From NCBI RefSeq assembly GCF_001591545.1, contig NZ_BCVC01000001.1:682001-746000 (forward strand): DNA of 64,000 nt, written 5' to 3'. Below, in pieces: positions 35,643 to 44,452 of this stretch. A program made the translations under genes and the position numbers. The stretch's first letter is position 1. Each line of letters starts with the position of its first letter. The notes under the pieces were generated by a model. It saw only the letters and a program-made list of their open reading frames with translations, ran no database searches and had not been told where the DNA came from. Origin of the DNA: Lederbergia lenta NBRC 16444. Lineage in GTDB: Bacteria; Bacillota; Bacilli; Bacillales; Bacillaceae_C.

Positions 35643-36278
35643 TCAAGATCTAGAATCTGTATTTTCATCCGATTTATTAGAACGCTCAGCACCAACTTGT
35701 CCAAGCAGATCTCGCTTGTAAAATAAGTCTTCTTCCTCTTCATATTCTTTTTCACGTTGTGTTTTGTTCTCACTTTTTTGAAGTAATGCTGATTCAAGTG
35801 AATCAGGCATTTCTGCGTTACGGATTGTTTCATCATTAGCTGATAAAGTGTTTAAACTGTGATTGTTCAGTTCGTTATCTTCAAGTGGATCATCTGTTGT
35901 TACATTTCTGTTCCTACCAATATCAAGGTCACTGTCGACAAGCACGAGGATTTTTCCATTCTCTAAATCAGTTGCATAGGTATCTACATCGCTTGCTGTT
36001 AGACCCATGTCATGTAGATAATCTGAGTGTTGTGTATGTTCATGTGTATCAGATGAAAAAAAAGATTTTAATTCTTGCCAGAAGCCTTTTTGCTCTTCCT
36101 TTGAATGCTGAAGAGCCTGCTCTACATCGACACCTGTTTTCTCCTCAATCAAATTAGAACCAAAATCATCATTCACAATAACGTGAATATGACTTCTATC
36201 AATACCGTCTTGTCTCATGGAATCGATTGCTTTCACAGCTTCAAAACTAGAATTAAATACTCCGACAACATTCTTCAT
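35643..36278 (-). CDS. General stress protein 17M-like (YflT domain) protein
   Basis: A 211-residue protein. The N-terminal YflT/general stress 17M domain (about 1-110) opens MKNVVGVFNSSFEAVKAIDSMRQDGID and has HIHVIVNDD. The acidic, low-complexity C-terminal half (about 115-211) has no recognized domain. AGGAGGTT precedes ATG 36278. An in-frame ATG at 36338 lies beyond the binding site. A textbook sigma-B promoter drives it, so it belongs to the general stress regulon. The molecular role is unknown. Confidence 0.85.
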   Translation of the reverse strand: MKNVVGVFNSSFEAVKAIDSMRQDGIDRSHIHVIVNDDFGSNLIEEKTGVDVEQALQHSKEEQKGFWQELKSFFSSDTHEHTQHSDYLHDMGLTASDVDTYATDLENGKILVLVDSDLDIGRNRNVTTDDPLEDNELNNHSLNTLSANDETIRNAEMPDSLESALLQKSENKTQREKEYEEEEDLFYKRDLLGQVGAERSNKSDENTDSRS

Positions 36279-36312
36279 GAACAAAACCTCCTGAATAATA
36301 GTTTTAAGTGTA

Positions 36313-36345
36313 TACAGGCATAAGGTAGGGTCAATCATGCCTGTA
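36313..36345 (-). other. Perfect 9-bp inverted repeat in the stress-gene leader
   Basis: TACAGGCAT (36313-36321) and ATGCCTGTA (36337-36345) pair perfectly around a 15-base loop between the sigma-B promoter and the ribosome binding site of the minus-strand gene. Function unknown. Confidence 0.5.
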
Positions 36346-36362
36346 GCTATGTTGCCTAATAA

Positions 36363-36388
36363 ATACCCCTACCTTTAGTTATGTAAAC
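36363..36388 (-). promoter_or_regulatory. Sigma-B promoter of the YflT-like stress gene
   Basis: On the minus strand GTTTAC (36388-36383), 14-bp spacer, GGGTAT (36368-36363). This matches the sigma-B consensus (GTTTAA, 12-15 bp, GGGTAT) except for one base. Confidence 0.85.
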
Positions 36389-36543
36389 CATTTTCGATGT
36401 AACGAGTATATGACAAATTAGTAACAAAATATATCTATTAAGTGCGTACCCAGAGATTAAGAATGGTGTTAGAGGAGTGCTTCAAATATAGTTGCCATGC
36501 ATTCATATAAGCAGATTAATAATGAAGCTGTCACGGTTCTTCT

Positions 36544-36573
36544 TTCGAGATTCAGCGGTTTTTATGGTACAAT
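36544..36573 (+). promoter_or_regulatory. Probable promoter of ruvA
   Basis: Extended -10 TGGTACAAT, with TACAAT at 36568-36573 and a weak -35 TTCGAG (36544-36549). No LexA box was seen. The rest of the 325-base gap holds the sigma-B promoter and leader listed above. Confidence 0.45.
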
Positions 36574-36603
36574 ATTGGATAGCATGGAAGAGGAGCGAAA
36601 ATA

Positions 36604-37221
36604 TTGTACGAGTATATAAAAGGTACGGTAGAACATATTGGACCAGAATATGTTGTTATTGATAATAGTGGAGTTGGGTTTCAGATTTTGACACCAAATC
36701 CGTTTGTGTTTTCAACTAAAAAAGGTAATGAAATCATTATTTATACATATCAACATGTGAGAGAAGATATTCTAGCGTTATATGGGTTTGAATCGATGGA
36801 AGAAAAAATGATGTTTAGGAAACTAATTGGTGTTTCAGGGATTGGACCAAAAGGCGCAATGGCAATTCTCGCATTTGGGGAGCCAATACAAGTTATTCAA
36901 GCCATTGAAAATGAAGATGAAAAGTTTTTAACGAAATTCCCAGGAGTCGGTAAGAAGACAGCTCGACAAATGATATTAGATCTAAAAGGAAAACTTCATG
37001 ATGTCGTGCCACAAAGTGTGCCAGACTTATTTACTGAGACTCTACCAGATGAACAACAAATTGATTCTGCTGCTAATCGAGAATTAGAGGATGCCTTGTT
37101 AGCATTGGCTGCGCTAGGTTATTCAGAGCGTGAACTAAAAAGACTTGAACCGAAGCTAAAGGGTGAGGAAACGACTACTGATCAATATATAAAAAGAGCA
37201 CTAAAATTGCTTATCAAGTGA
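36604..37221 (+). CDS. ruvA: Holliday junction DNA helicase subunit RuvA
   Basis: Tetrameric Holliday-junction-binding protein that loads RuvB. 205 residues. OB-fold N-terminal domain ([20 protein letters not shown]), helix-hairpin-helix motifs ([35 protein letters not shown]), and a C-terminal RuvB-binding domain ([18 protein letters not shown]). The start is TTG 36604, after GAGGAG. First gene of ruvAB-queA-tgt-yajC. Confidence 0.96.
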   Translation: MYEYIKGTVEHIGPEYVVIDNSGVGFQILTPNPFVFSTKKGNEIIIYTYQHVREDILALYGFESMEEKMMFRKLIGVSGIGPKGAMAILAFGEPIQVIQAIENEDEKFLTKFPGVGKKTARQMILDLKGKLHDVVPQSVPDLFTETLPDEQQIDSAANRELEDALLALAALGYSERELKRLEPKLKGEETTTDQYIKRALKLLIK

Positions 37222-37317
37222 GCTTTTTATTCAGGTATATCAAGTCTTCTTCATGAAAAAGGCTGTCAAGATACTACTTCCCATTGTGGTAATACGGCGT
37301 GAAAGGAGATGATTGAA

Positions 37318-38319
37318 ATGGAAGAAAGGGTATTGTCAGGAGAAGCGTTGATGAATGATCAATCTTTCGAACAGAGTCTCCGTCCGCAAACGCTATCCCA
37401 ATATATTGGACAAGACAAAATAAAGAATAATTTATCTGTCTTTATTGAAGCAGCAAAAATGAGAAAAGAGACATTGGATCATGTACTTTTATATGGACCG
37501 CCAGGCCTCGGTAAAACCACGCTAGCTGTAGTAATAGCTAATGAGATGGGAGTAGGCGTGAGAACCACATCTGGGCCAGCGATAGAGCGGCCGGGGGATC
37601 TAGCTGCCATTCTAACATCCCTTGAGCCTGGTGAAGTGCTATTTATTGATGAGATTCATCGTTTGCCAAGGGCGATTGAAGAGGTGCTTTACCCAGCAAT
37701 GGAGGATTATTGTCTCGATATCGTAATTGGTAAGGGACCTGAAGCAAGGTCTGTTAGACTTGATCTGCCACCTTTCACACTTGTTGGGGCGACTACGAGA
37801 GCCGGTGCAATCTCCGCACCACTTCGTGATCGATTTGGTGTTTTAAGTAGGCTTGAATATTATGATGAACAGCAGTTGACGGACATAGTCGTGCGAACTG
37901 CGGCTATTTTGGAAACAGAAATTGATTGGAATGGAGCCGTAGAGATTGCGAGACGTTCGCGAGGCACACCAAGAATTGCTAACAGGTTACTCAGACGTGT
38001 GCGAGATTTTGCTCAAGTTCGCGGGGATGGTATTATTACCTTGTCATTAGCTGATGAAGCTCTTGAGCTTTTACAAGTGGATAAGCTTGGTCTTGATCAT
38101 ATTGATCATAAATTATTAACAGGTATAATTGAGAAGTTCAGGGGTGGGCCTGTGGGTCTTGATACAATCGCCGCAAGCATTGGTGAGGAATCAACAACTA
38201 TAGAAGATGTATATGAGCCATATTTGCTACAAATAGGCTTTTTACAAAGAACACCGAGGGGAAGAGTTGTTACCAATCAAGTATATGAACATTTTAAACT
38301 AACGGTGCCAGATAAATGA
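37318..38319 (+). CDS. ruvB: Holliday junction DNA helicase subunit RuvB
   Basis: AAA+ motor driving branch migration. 333 residues. Walker [13 protein letters not shown], Walker [10 protein letters not shown], sensor VGATTRAG and arginine finger region RDRFGV are visible, along with the C-terminal winged helix ([15 protein letters not shown]). AAAGGAG precedes ATG 37309 and ATG 37318; the latter ([10 protein letters not shown]) has correct spacing and matches homologues. It overlaps the next gene by four bases. Confidence 0.97.
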   Translation: MEERVLSGEALMNDQSFEQSLRPQTLSQYIGQDKIKNNLSVFIEAAKMRKETLDHVLLYGPPGLGKTTLAVVIANEMGVGVRTTSGPAIERPGDLAAILTSLEPGEVLFIDEIHRLPRAIEEVLYPAMEDYCLDIVIGKGPEARSVRLDLPPFTLVGATTRAGAISAPLRDRFGVLSRLEYYDEQQLTDIVVRTAAILETEIDWNGAVEIARRSRGTPRIANRLLRRVRDFAQVRGDGIITLSLADEALELLQVDKLGLDHIDHKLLTGIIEKFRGGPVGLDTIAASIGEESTTIEDVYEPYLLQIGFLQRTPRGRVVTNQVYEHFKLTVPDK

Positions 38320-38522
38320 ATGGAATGGCAAAGCTATTGATGGTTTTAGGTGCAGTTATTTTTAGTGTTGGATTTTTGATTCACTTTTTGAAACTCGGTA
38401 AATTACCTGGTGATATTGTTGTGAAAAAAGCAAATACAACATTTTATTTCCCAGTTGTAACGTCTATTATTATTAGTATTATTTTATCTGCTATTTTTTA
38501 TATTGTCGGGAGGCTTAAATAA
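38316..38522 (+). CDS. DUF2905 small membrane protein
   Basis: A 68-residue protein with two membrane segments (about 4-22 and 45-64) around the family core [24 protein letters not shown], in pieces LPGDIVVKK and [12 protein letters not shown]2905 proteins often sit between ruvB and queA in Bacilli. Function unknown. ATGA overlap with ruvB indicates translational coupling. Confidence 0.85.
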   Translation: MNGMAKLLMVLGAVIFSVGFLIHFLKLGKLPGDIVVKKANTTFYFPVVTSIIISIILSAIFYIVGRLK

Positions 38523-38524
38523 TT

Positions 38525-39553
38525 TTGAAAGTTAATATGTTTGATTTTGAATTACCAGAAGAGTTAATTGCGCAAGTCCCTCTCGAAAATAGGACGGAAA
38601 GTCGGTTAATGGTTCTAGATAAACAAACCGGCTCTATTCGCCATGAGATTTTTAAAAATATAAAGAACTATTTACAGAAGGGCGACTGCCTCGTTTTAAA
38701 CGACACAAAGGTACTACCTGCAAGGTTACTAGGAGCAAAGGTGGATACAAACGCTAAAATTGAAGTACTGCTTCTGAAACAGCTCGAAGGGGATAAATGG
38801 GAGACACTTGTCAAACCAGCAAAAAGAGTGAAGATAGGGACGGTAATTTCATTTGGGAATGGAAAGCTGACAGCTACATGCGTTGGTGTAGAGAAGCACG
38901 GTGGGCGTATTCTGGAATTTCGTTATGGGGGTATTTTTTATGAAGTGTTGGAAGAATTGGGTAAAATGCCCCTTCCGCCATATATAAAAGAACAGCTAGA
39001 AGACCAAGCTCGCTATCAAACTGTGTTTGCAAAAGAACGTGGGTCAGCAGCAGCTCCTACTGCAGGTTTGCATTTTACAAAAGAGTTATTGGAGGAGCTA
39101 AAGGAAAATGGCGTGATCATCACATTTATTACCCTTCATGTTGGTCTAGGAACTTTTAGACCGGTAAGTGTCGGGGATATCAATGAGCACGAAATGCACT
39201 CAGAGTTTTATCGGGTATCGGAGGAAACTGCAGAATTACTAAATGATGTAAGACGTAGTGGAGGAAGAATTATCACAGTAGGGACAACGTCTACACGAAC
39301 ACTTGAAACGATTACTGCAGAAAATAATGGAGAATTCAAAGCTGGTAACGGCTGGACAGATATCTTCATTTATCCGGGATATTCATTTAAAGCAATTGAC
39401 GGCATGCTTACCAATTTTCATTTGCCAATGTCAACACTAATTATGCTTGTTAGTGCTTTGGCGGGTAGAGAGAACGTATTACAGGCATATAATGAAGCGG
39501 TGAAAGAGCGCTATCGTTTCTTTAGTTTCGGAGATGCAATGTTGATTAAGTAA
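38525..39553 (+). CDS. queA: S-adenosylmethionine:tRNA ribosyltransferase-isomerase
   Basis: Transfers the ribosyl part of SAM to 7-aminomethyl-7-deazaguanine in tRNA, giving epoxyqueuosine. 342 residues. The [18 protein letters not shown] opening, [26 protein letters not shown] and [10 protein letters not shown] are diagnostic. The start is TTG 38525 ([13 protein letters not shown]), aligned with B. subtilis and preceded by GGGAGG. ATG 38537 is an alternative. It acts directly after Tgt, the next gene. Confidence 0.95.
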   Translation: MKVNMFDFELPEELIAQVPLENRTESRLMVLDKQTGSIRHEIFKNIKNYLQKGDCLVLNDTKVLPARLLGAKVDTNAKIEVLLLKQLEGDKWETLVKPAKRVKIGTVISFGNGKLTATCVGVEKHGGRILEFRYGGIFYEVLEELGKMPLPPYIKEQLEDQARYQTVFAKERGSAAAPTAGLHFTKELLEELKENGVIITFITLHVGLGTFRPVSVGDINEHEMHSEFYRVSEETAELLNDVRRSGGRIITVGTTSTRTLETITAENNGEFKAGNGWTDIFIYPGYSFKAIDGMLTNFHLPMSTLIMLVSALAGRENVLQAYNEAVKERYRFFSFGDAMLIK

Positions 39554-39558
39554 TTTAG

Positions 39559-40713
<1,155 letters not shown>

Positions 40714-40745
40714 TAAAGTAAAAAGTGAAAGGAGGAATTTGATAA

Positions 40746-41021
40746 ATGCAAGGTATCGCTGGTTTATGGCCCTTACTTTTGATGTTTGTTCTGTTTTATT
40801 TTCTTTTAATCAGACCAAACCAAAAGCGCCAAAAAAATGTTCAAACGATGCAAAGTAATTTGCAAAAGGGAGATAAGATTGTTACTATAGGTGGCCTTCA
40901 CGGCACAGTTGACGCATTAGATGAAGGGAAAATTATCATTTTATGTGGAGATGGTAGCAGACTTACATATGATCGCGCAGCAATTCGTGATGTTGTAGAA
41001 TCAACCTCTTCAGCTAATTAA
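40746..41021 (+). CDS. yajC: Preprotein translocase subunit YajC (YrbF)
   Basis: Small membrane protein associated with SecDF in the Sec translocase. 91 residues: one N-terminal membrane segment (about 5-22, LWPLLLMFVLFYFLLIRPNQKR), then a cytoplasmic domain with LQKGDKIVTIGGLHGTV. AAAGGAGGAATTT precedes the ATG. Last gene of the ruvA-yajC group, closed by a terminator. Confidence 0.95.
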   Translation: MQGIAGLWPLLLMFVLFYFLLIRPNQKRQKNVQTMQSNLQKGDKIVTIGGLHGTVDALDEGKIIILCGDGSRLTYDRAAIRDVVESTSSAN

Positions 41022-41030
41022 AAAATATTA

Positions 41031-41070
41031 AAAAAGAAGCTAGTCAAACATATGACAATGCTTCTTTTTT
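41031..41070. terminator. Bidirectional terminator after yajC
   Basis: AAAAAGAAGC (41031-41040) and GCTTCTTTTT (41060-41069) pair perfectly around a 19-base loop and continue with T on the plus strand. It also suits the convergent minus-strand gene. Confidence 0.8.
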
Positions 41071-41122
41071 AATTTTATAGGATTTAAATTAGAATGGTAA
41101 TGCTGAGGTTATTCTTCTGTAA

Positions 41123-41519
41123 TTAGGCATCATGCTTATTATCAGATAAAATATTTACTCCTAATACGCCGCCCATCATAGCTGTCAATATATAGCAGGT
41201 ATAATAAATAATTTGTTCAAGTGAGAATAAAAGACCATGTCCCAAATATTGATACATGAAAACAATAAGACTGTAGACTAATCCTGTTGCGCCGCCGATC
41301 ATCCAGCCCTTTTGCCTTCCTTTCCCCCCGCATATAAAGCCACCTATGAAGACAGCGAAATAAGAAATGATCGTGACAATTAAACTAATCGATTGTTCCT
41401 GTGTGTCCGTAAATAATAATATGAGGGAGAATACTAAGCTTGTAATGGTCGCGAGTAGCAAAATTGCAGCAACTCCATAAATGATTGAAATTCCAAATTT
41501 TTTAATGGCGATTGCTCAT
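41123..41519 (-). CDS. YrzE-like TIGR04086 membrane protein, start region needs a one-base shift
   Basis: Four-helix membrane protein of the TIGR04086 (YrzE) family, function unknown. It sits between yajC and yrbG as in B. subtilis. Helices are visible from IIYGVAAILLLATITSLVFS to the end, and GGFICGGKGRQKGWMIGG is typical. The continuous frame (41123 to about 41503) has no ATG or GTG near its proper start; the first usable codon is TTG 41461. Upstream, AAAGGA is followed by ATG 41519 giving MSNRH then TAA. Shifting by one base there joins MSNRH to KKFGISIIYG in the main frame. A natural frameshift, a sequencing error at the A-run, or start at TTG 41461 are all possible. Confidence 0.6.
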
Positions 41520-41635
41520 CATTCCTTTCTTATCGGTCGTGCAATATGATTAATACCTGTCCCCCTTATACTTATTCCATTTTTTTTATTTTAGAATCGA
41601 AATGGATTGTTTTTCCCATTGTTTTTTTTAGTCTT

Positions 41636-41667
41636 CTGAACATACTAAGGTATGAATGTATGTTCAG
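41636..41667 (+). promoter_or_regulatory. Perfect 10-bp inverted repeat at the yrbG ribosome binding site
   Basis: CTGAACATAC (41636-41645) and GTATGTTCAG (41658-41667) form a perfect inverted repeat with a 12-base loop. The right arm touches the CAGGAGGAGG binding site of yrbG. It could be an operator or an RNA hairpin limiting translation. CATACTA at 41641 also resembles a sigma-G -10, without a good -35. Confidence 0.5.
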
Positions 41668-41678
41668 GAGGAGGAGCA

Positions 41679-42329
41679 ATGGAGGTTTATATCATTATTA
41701 TCCTGCGGACGATTCTTTTATATGGTGTAATTCTTGTTATTTTTAGATTGATGGGTAAGCGTGAGATTGGCGAATTAAGTGTGTTAGACCTAGTTGTTTT
41801 TATTATGATCGGTGAAATGGCAGTCGTAGCAATTGAGCAGCATAAAGATCCACTCTTGCACTCCTTAATACCAATGGCTGTCCTACTTATAATACAAGTG
41901 AGTATGGCTTATGGTTCATTAAAAAGTCGTAAATTTCGGCAATTAGTTGATGGGAAACCTAGCATAATTATTAAGAACGGGAAAATTGATGAAAAATTGA
42001 TGAAAAAGCTCCGCTATAATTTCGATGATCTTCTTATGCAGCTTCGTACAAAGGATGTTAATAATATCTCAGATGTAGAATTTGCTATTTTGGAAACATC
42101 TGGCGTACTATCGGTTGTTAAAAAAGACAAAAGTAAAAGTGGATCCTATACGCTTCCGTTAATTATTGATGGTGATATTCAACTAGATCATTTAGAGGAA
42201 GCAGGAAAGTCTGAGCAATGGTTGCTAAAAGAACTTAAAGCAAGAGGTCATGACAGTATTGAGAATATTAGCTTTTGCAGTCATCAGGACGGACAATTTT
42301 ATATTGATTATAAGGATGAAATGAAGTGA
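41679..42329 (+). CDS. yrbG: DUF421 (YetF-family) membrane protein YrbG
   Basis: A 216-residue protein with three N-terminal membrane segments (IIIILRTILLYGVILVIFRLMG and following), the family motif GKREIGELSVLDLVVFIMIGEMAV, and a C-terminal cytoplasmic DUF421 domain with KPSIIIKNGKIDEKLM. Members are linked to spore and membrane functions, without a defined reaction. ATG 41679 follows GGAGGAGG. The stop is three bases from the convergent spoVB stop. A 7-bp stem in the spoVB 3' end (42350-42369, GGAAAAT/ATTTTCC) may end transcription. Confidence 0.88.
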   Translation: MEVYIIIILRTILLYGVILVIFRLMGKREIGELSVLDLVVFIMIGEMAVVAIEQHKDPLLHSLIPMAVLLIIQVSMAYGSLKSRKFRQLVDGKPSIIIKNGKIDEKLMKKLRYNFDDLLMQLRTKDVNNISDVEFAILETSGVLSVVKKDKSKSGSYTLPLIIDGDIQLDHLEEAGKSEQWLLKELKARGHDSIENISFCSHQDGQFYIDYKDEMK

Positions 42330-42332
42330 ATT

Positions 42333-43880
42333 TTATTTAAATATTGATCGGAAAATCGGGAAATTTTCCACATCACTTTTCCGAATTAGTTTTGAAAGCA
42401 ATAACAATATAATATACAGTAATGAAGTCACGATAATCCCCGTTAACAAATTAAGAACCTCGGATGCATGGATAAAATAATGTGAAGAAAGAAATGAGCC
42501 CGCCATTCCCGCTAAAAGAGCGACGATGAAAAACTTAGCATAATCCCGTAAATAAACAGTAAATTGAACGCGTTTCAATACAGTTGCATAGTGAAGCGTC
42601 GTAATAAGGACTGTCCCAGCTGCAATACCAAGAGCCGCACCATTTATCCCGAATTCTGGCCTAGAAGCCAAGATGAAAATCACCCCTATTTTTATAACAT
42701 TACCGATTAAGCTATTTATCATTGCCGCTCTAGCTAAATCTAATGCTTGCAAAATAGCTTGTAATGGACCTTGGTAATAATGAAAAATAAAAAAAGGAGC
42801 AATTAATATAATGAACTCCGAACCATTTGCTGAGCCGTACATGACTGTCATCAATGGCTCAGCATAAACGTATAAAATAACTACAGCCAGTCCTCCTGAT
42901 AATAGTGCAAACTTTAAAGCTTGCTGAAGTCTATGTTCAACTAGTTTAAAGTTTTTGCTAGCATTCGCTTCACTAATTGCTGGAACCAAAGCGGTAGAAA
43001 GTGAAAATGTAATAAAAGAAGGAAGCTGAAGTAATGGCAACGCATAACCGGTCAAAAGTCCATACTGCTTAGTGGCAACTCCTGCAACTACACCTGCTAA
43101 GAGTAAACTGTGGGAGACAACGATTGGTTCGAAAAACCAGGAAAGTGAACCAATCATTCTGCTGCCAGTAGCCGGTATAGCTACGCGCATTAATTCGTGT
43201 AAAGTCTTTTTTCCATTTTGCACTGATTGGAAAAAGTTTCTGCGAATGGGAAACCTTTTTTTAATTTTAAACATGGTGAACAAATAAGCGAGTGATGCCA
43301 ATTCTCCAAGGACTGAGGCAACCATTACTGCTACCGCCGCATATTCGATACCGAAAGGCAAAAATTTTTTCGCTAAAAAAGCAATCAAAACAATCCTTAC
43401 GATCTGCTCTAACACTTGCGACACTGCTGCTGGCTTCATATTTTGTTTGCCTTGGAAATAGCCTCTGATCACGGAAGATATAGCGATGATAGGTATGATA
43501 GGCGTAATTGCTACAAGTGGATAGTATGTTCTTGGATCTGTGAACAGAGTTGTAGATAATAAGGGTGCGGCAAAAATAAGAGCGGGTGTAAATATGAGCG
43601 ACAAAGAAACCGTAATAGCTAATGAAACAGCAAGAATTTTTTTTATTTTTTTTTGGTCGCCCCTTGCTTCCGCTTCAGCAACGGCCTTTGAAATTGCAAT
43701 TGGCAATCCCATTTGGGTAAGTGTGACAACGAGAATTAATGTAGGAAATACCATTTGATAGAGCCCTACACCCTCCTCACCAATCATACGGTTAATCACA
43801 ATCCGGTTAATAAATCCTAGCACTCTCGTCAATAGCCCGGCAGCCATTAATACTAACGTGCCTTTAATAAACTTTGACAT
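42333..43880 (-). CDS. spoVB: Stage V sporulation protein B, MurJ-like flippase
   Basis: Polytopic MOP-superfamily transporter required for spore cortex synthesis, thought to flip lipid-linked peptidoglycan precursor. 515 residues, about 14 membrane segments. MSKFIKGTLVLMAAGLLTRVLGFINRI opens the protein (hallmark: GLLTRVLGFINRI). ARAAMINSLIGNVIKIG and GINGAALGIAAGTV follow. GGGAGCGAG precedes ATG 43880; the in-frame ATG at 43952 would add 24 non-conserved residues. It is convergent with yrbG. Confidence 0.94.
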   Translation of the reverse strand: MSKFIKGTLVLMAAGLLTRVLGFINRIVINRMIGEEGVGLYQMVFPTLILVVTLTQMGLPIAISKAVAEAEARGDQKKIKKILAVSLAITVSLSLIFTPALIFAAPLLSTTLFTDPRTYYPLVAITPIIPIIAISSVIRGYFQGKQNMKPAAVSQVLEQIVRIVLIAFLAKKFLPFGIEYAAVAVMVASVLGELASLAYLFTMFKIKKRFPIRRNFFQSVQNGKKTLHELMRVAIPATGSRMIGSLSWFFEPIVVSHSLLLAGVVAGVATKQYGLLTGYALPLLQLPSFITFSLSTALVPAISEANASKNFKLVEHRLQQALKFALLSGGLAVVILYVYAEPLMTVMYGSANGSEFIILIAPFFIFHYYQGPLQAILQALDLARAAMINSLIGNVIKIGVIFILASRPEFGINGAALGIAAGTVLITTLHYATVLKRVQFTVYLRDYAKFFIVALLAGMAGSFLSSHYFIHASEVLNLLTGIIVTSLLYIILLLLSKLIRKSDVENFPIFRSIFK

Positions 43881-43924
43881 CTCGCTCCCTGCCTTCTCAA
43901 ATGTGTTCCTTTCGATTACAATGA

Positions 43925-43954
43925 TATATATGCTAGTAAGTGGACAAAGCATGA
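43925..43954 (-). promoter_or_regulatory. Candidate sigma-E promoter of spoVB
   Basis: On the minus strand TCATGCT (43954-43948), 15-bp spacer, CATATATA (43932-43925). Partial match to the sigma-E consensus; spoVB is sigma-E-dependent in B. subtilis. Confidence 0.4.
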
Positions 43955-44001
43955 CAAGTTATCGAAGAACAAATTACACTATCATTGGAGGCGTATAGAA
44001 T

Positions 44002-44316
44002 ATGAGTGAACAGAGCCATCCTTATGATTCGTATTTTCATGTACTCGAGCCGGTTCTTATCAGTAAGGTAGAAGAATTCGCTGTGCTTGGATACGGAGAG
44101 GTCGAAAAAACTGATCTTTGGGAATACTTGACTAAGAAAGTATGGAAAAAACCGAAAGAAGGAATTCGAATGTATGAATTAGTATCAGATGTGATTTCCA
44201 TTAACGTTGGGAAATATATGAATTTTGCCGCTGTTGAGGCTATTAAATCACCTAATTGGCTTTCGGAGCTAGAAAGTGAAGAACTACAGGAATTACTGAA
44301 TCCGCGAGAAAAATAA
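44002..44316 (+). CDS. comN: Post-transcriptional regulator ComN (YrzD)
   Basis: Small protein of the ComN family. In B. subtilis it acts after transcription on the comE operon mRNA and interacts with DivIVA. 104 residues, mainly helical. VLISKVEEFAVLGYGEVEKTDLWEYL (key part EEFAVLGYGEV) and VISINVGKYMNFAAVEAIK are family-typical. TTGGAGGCG precedes the ATG. It lies between divergent spoVB and secDF, the conserved position. Confidence 0.85.
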   Translation: MSEQSHPYDSYFHVLEPVLISKVEEFAVLGYGEVEKTDLWEYLTKKVWKKPKEGIRMYELVSDVISINVGKYMNFAAVEAIKSPNWLSELESEELQELLNPREK

Positions 44317-44332
44317 ACGATATGATTATGAA

Positions 44333-44361
44333 TTGACAGCATTTTTTATCTACTTCATAAT
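44333..44361 (+). promoter_or_regulatory. Promoter of secDF
   Basis: TTGACA (44333-44338), 17-bp spacer, CATAAT (44356-44361), about 85 bases before the secDF start. Confidence 0.7.
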
Positions 44362-44452
44362 AAGCATATTGGCGAAAGATCTCAGGCAAAATTGATCAGT
44401 TGCTACGTACTTACATATAGATGTTTATTTTTACGAGGGGGATATTTATTTA

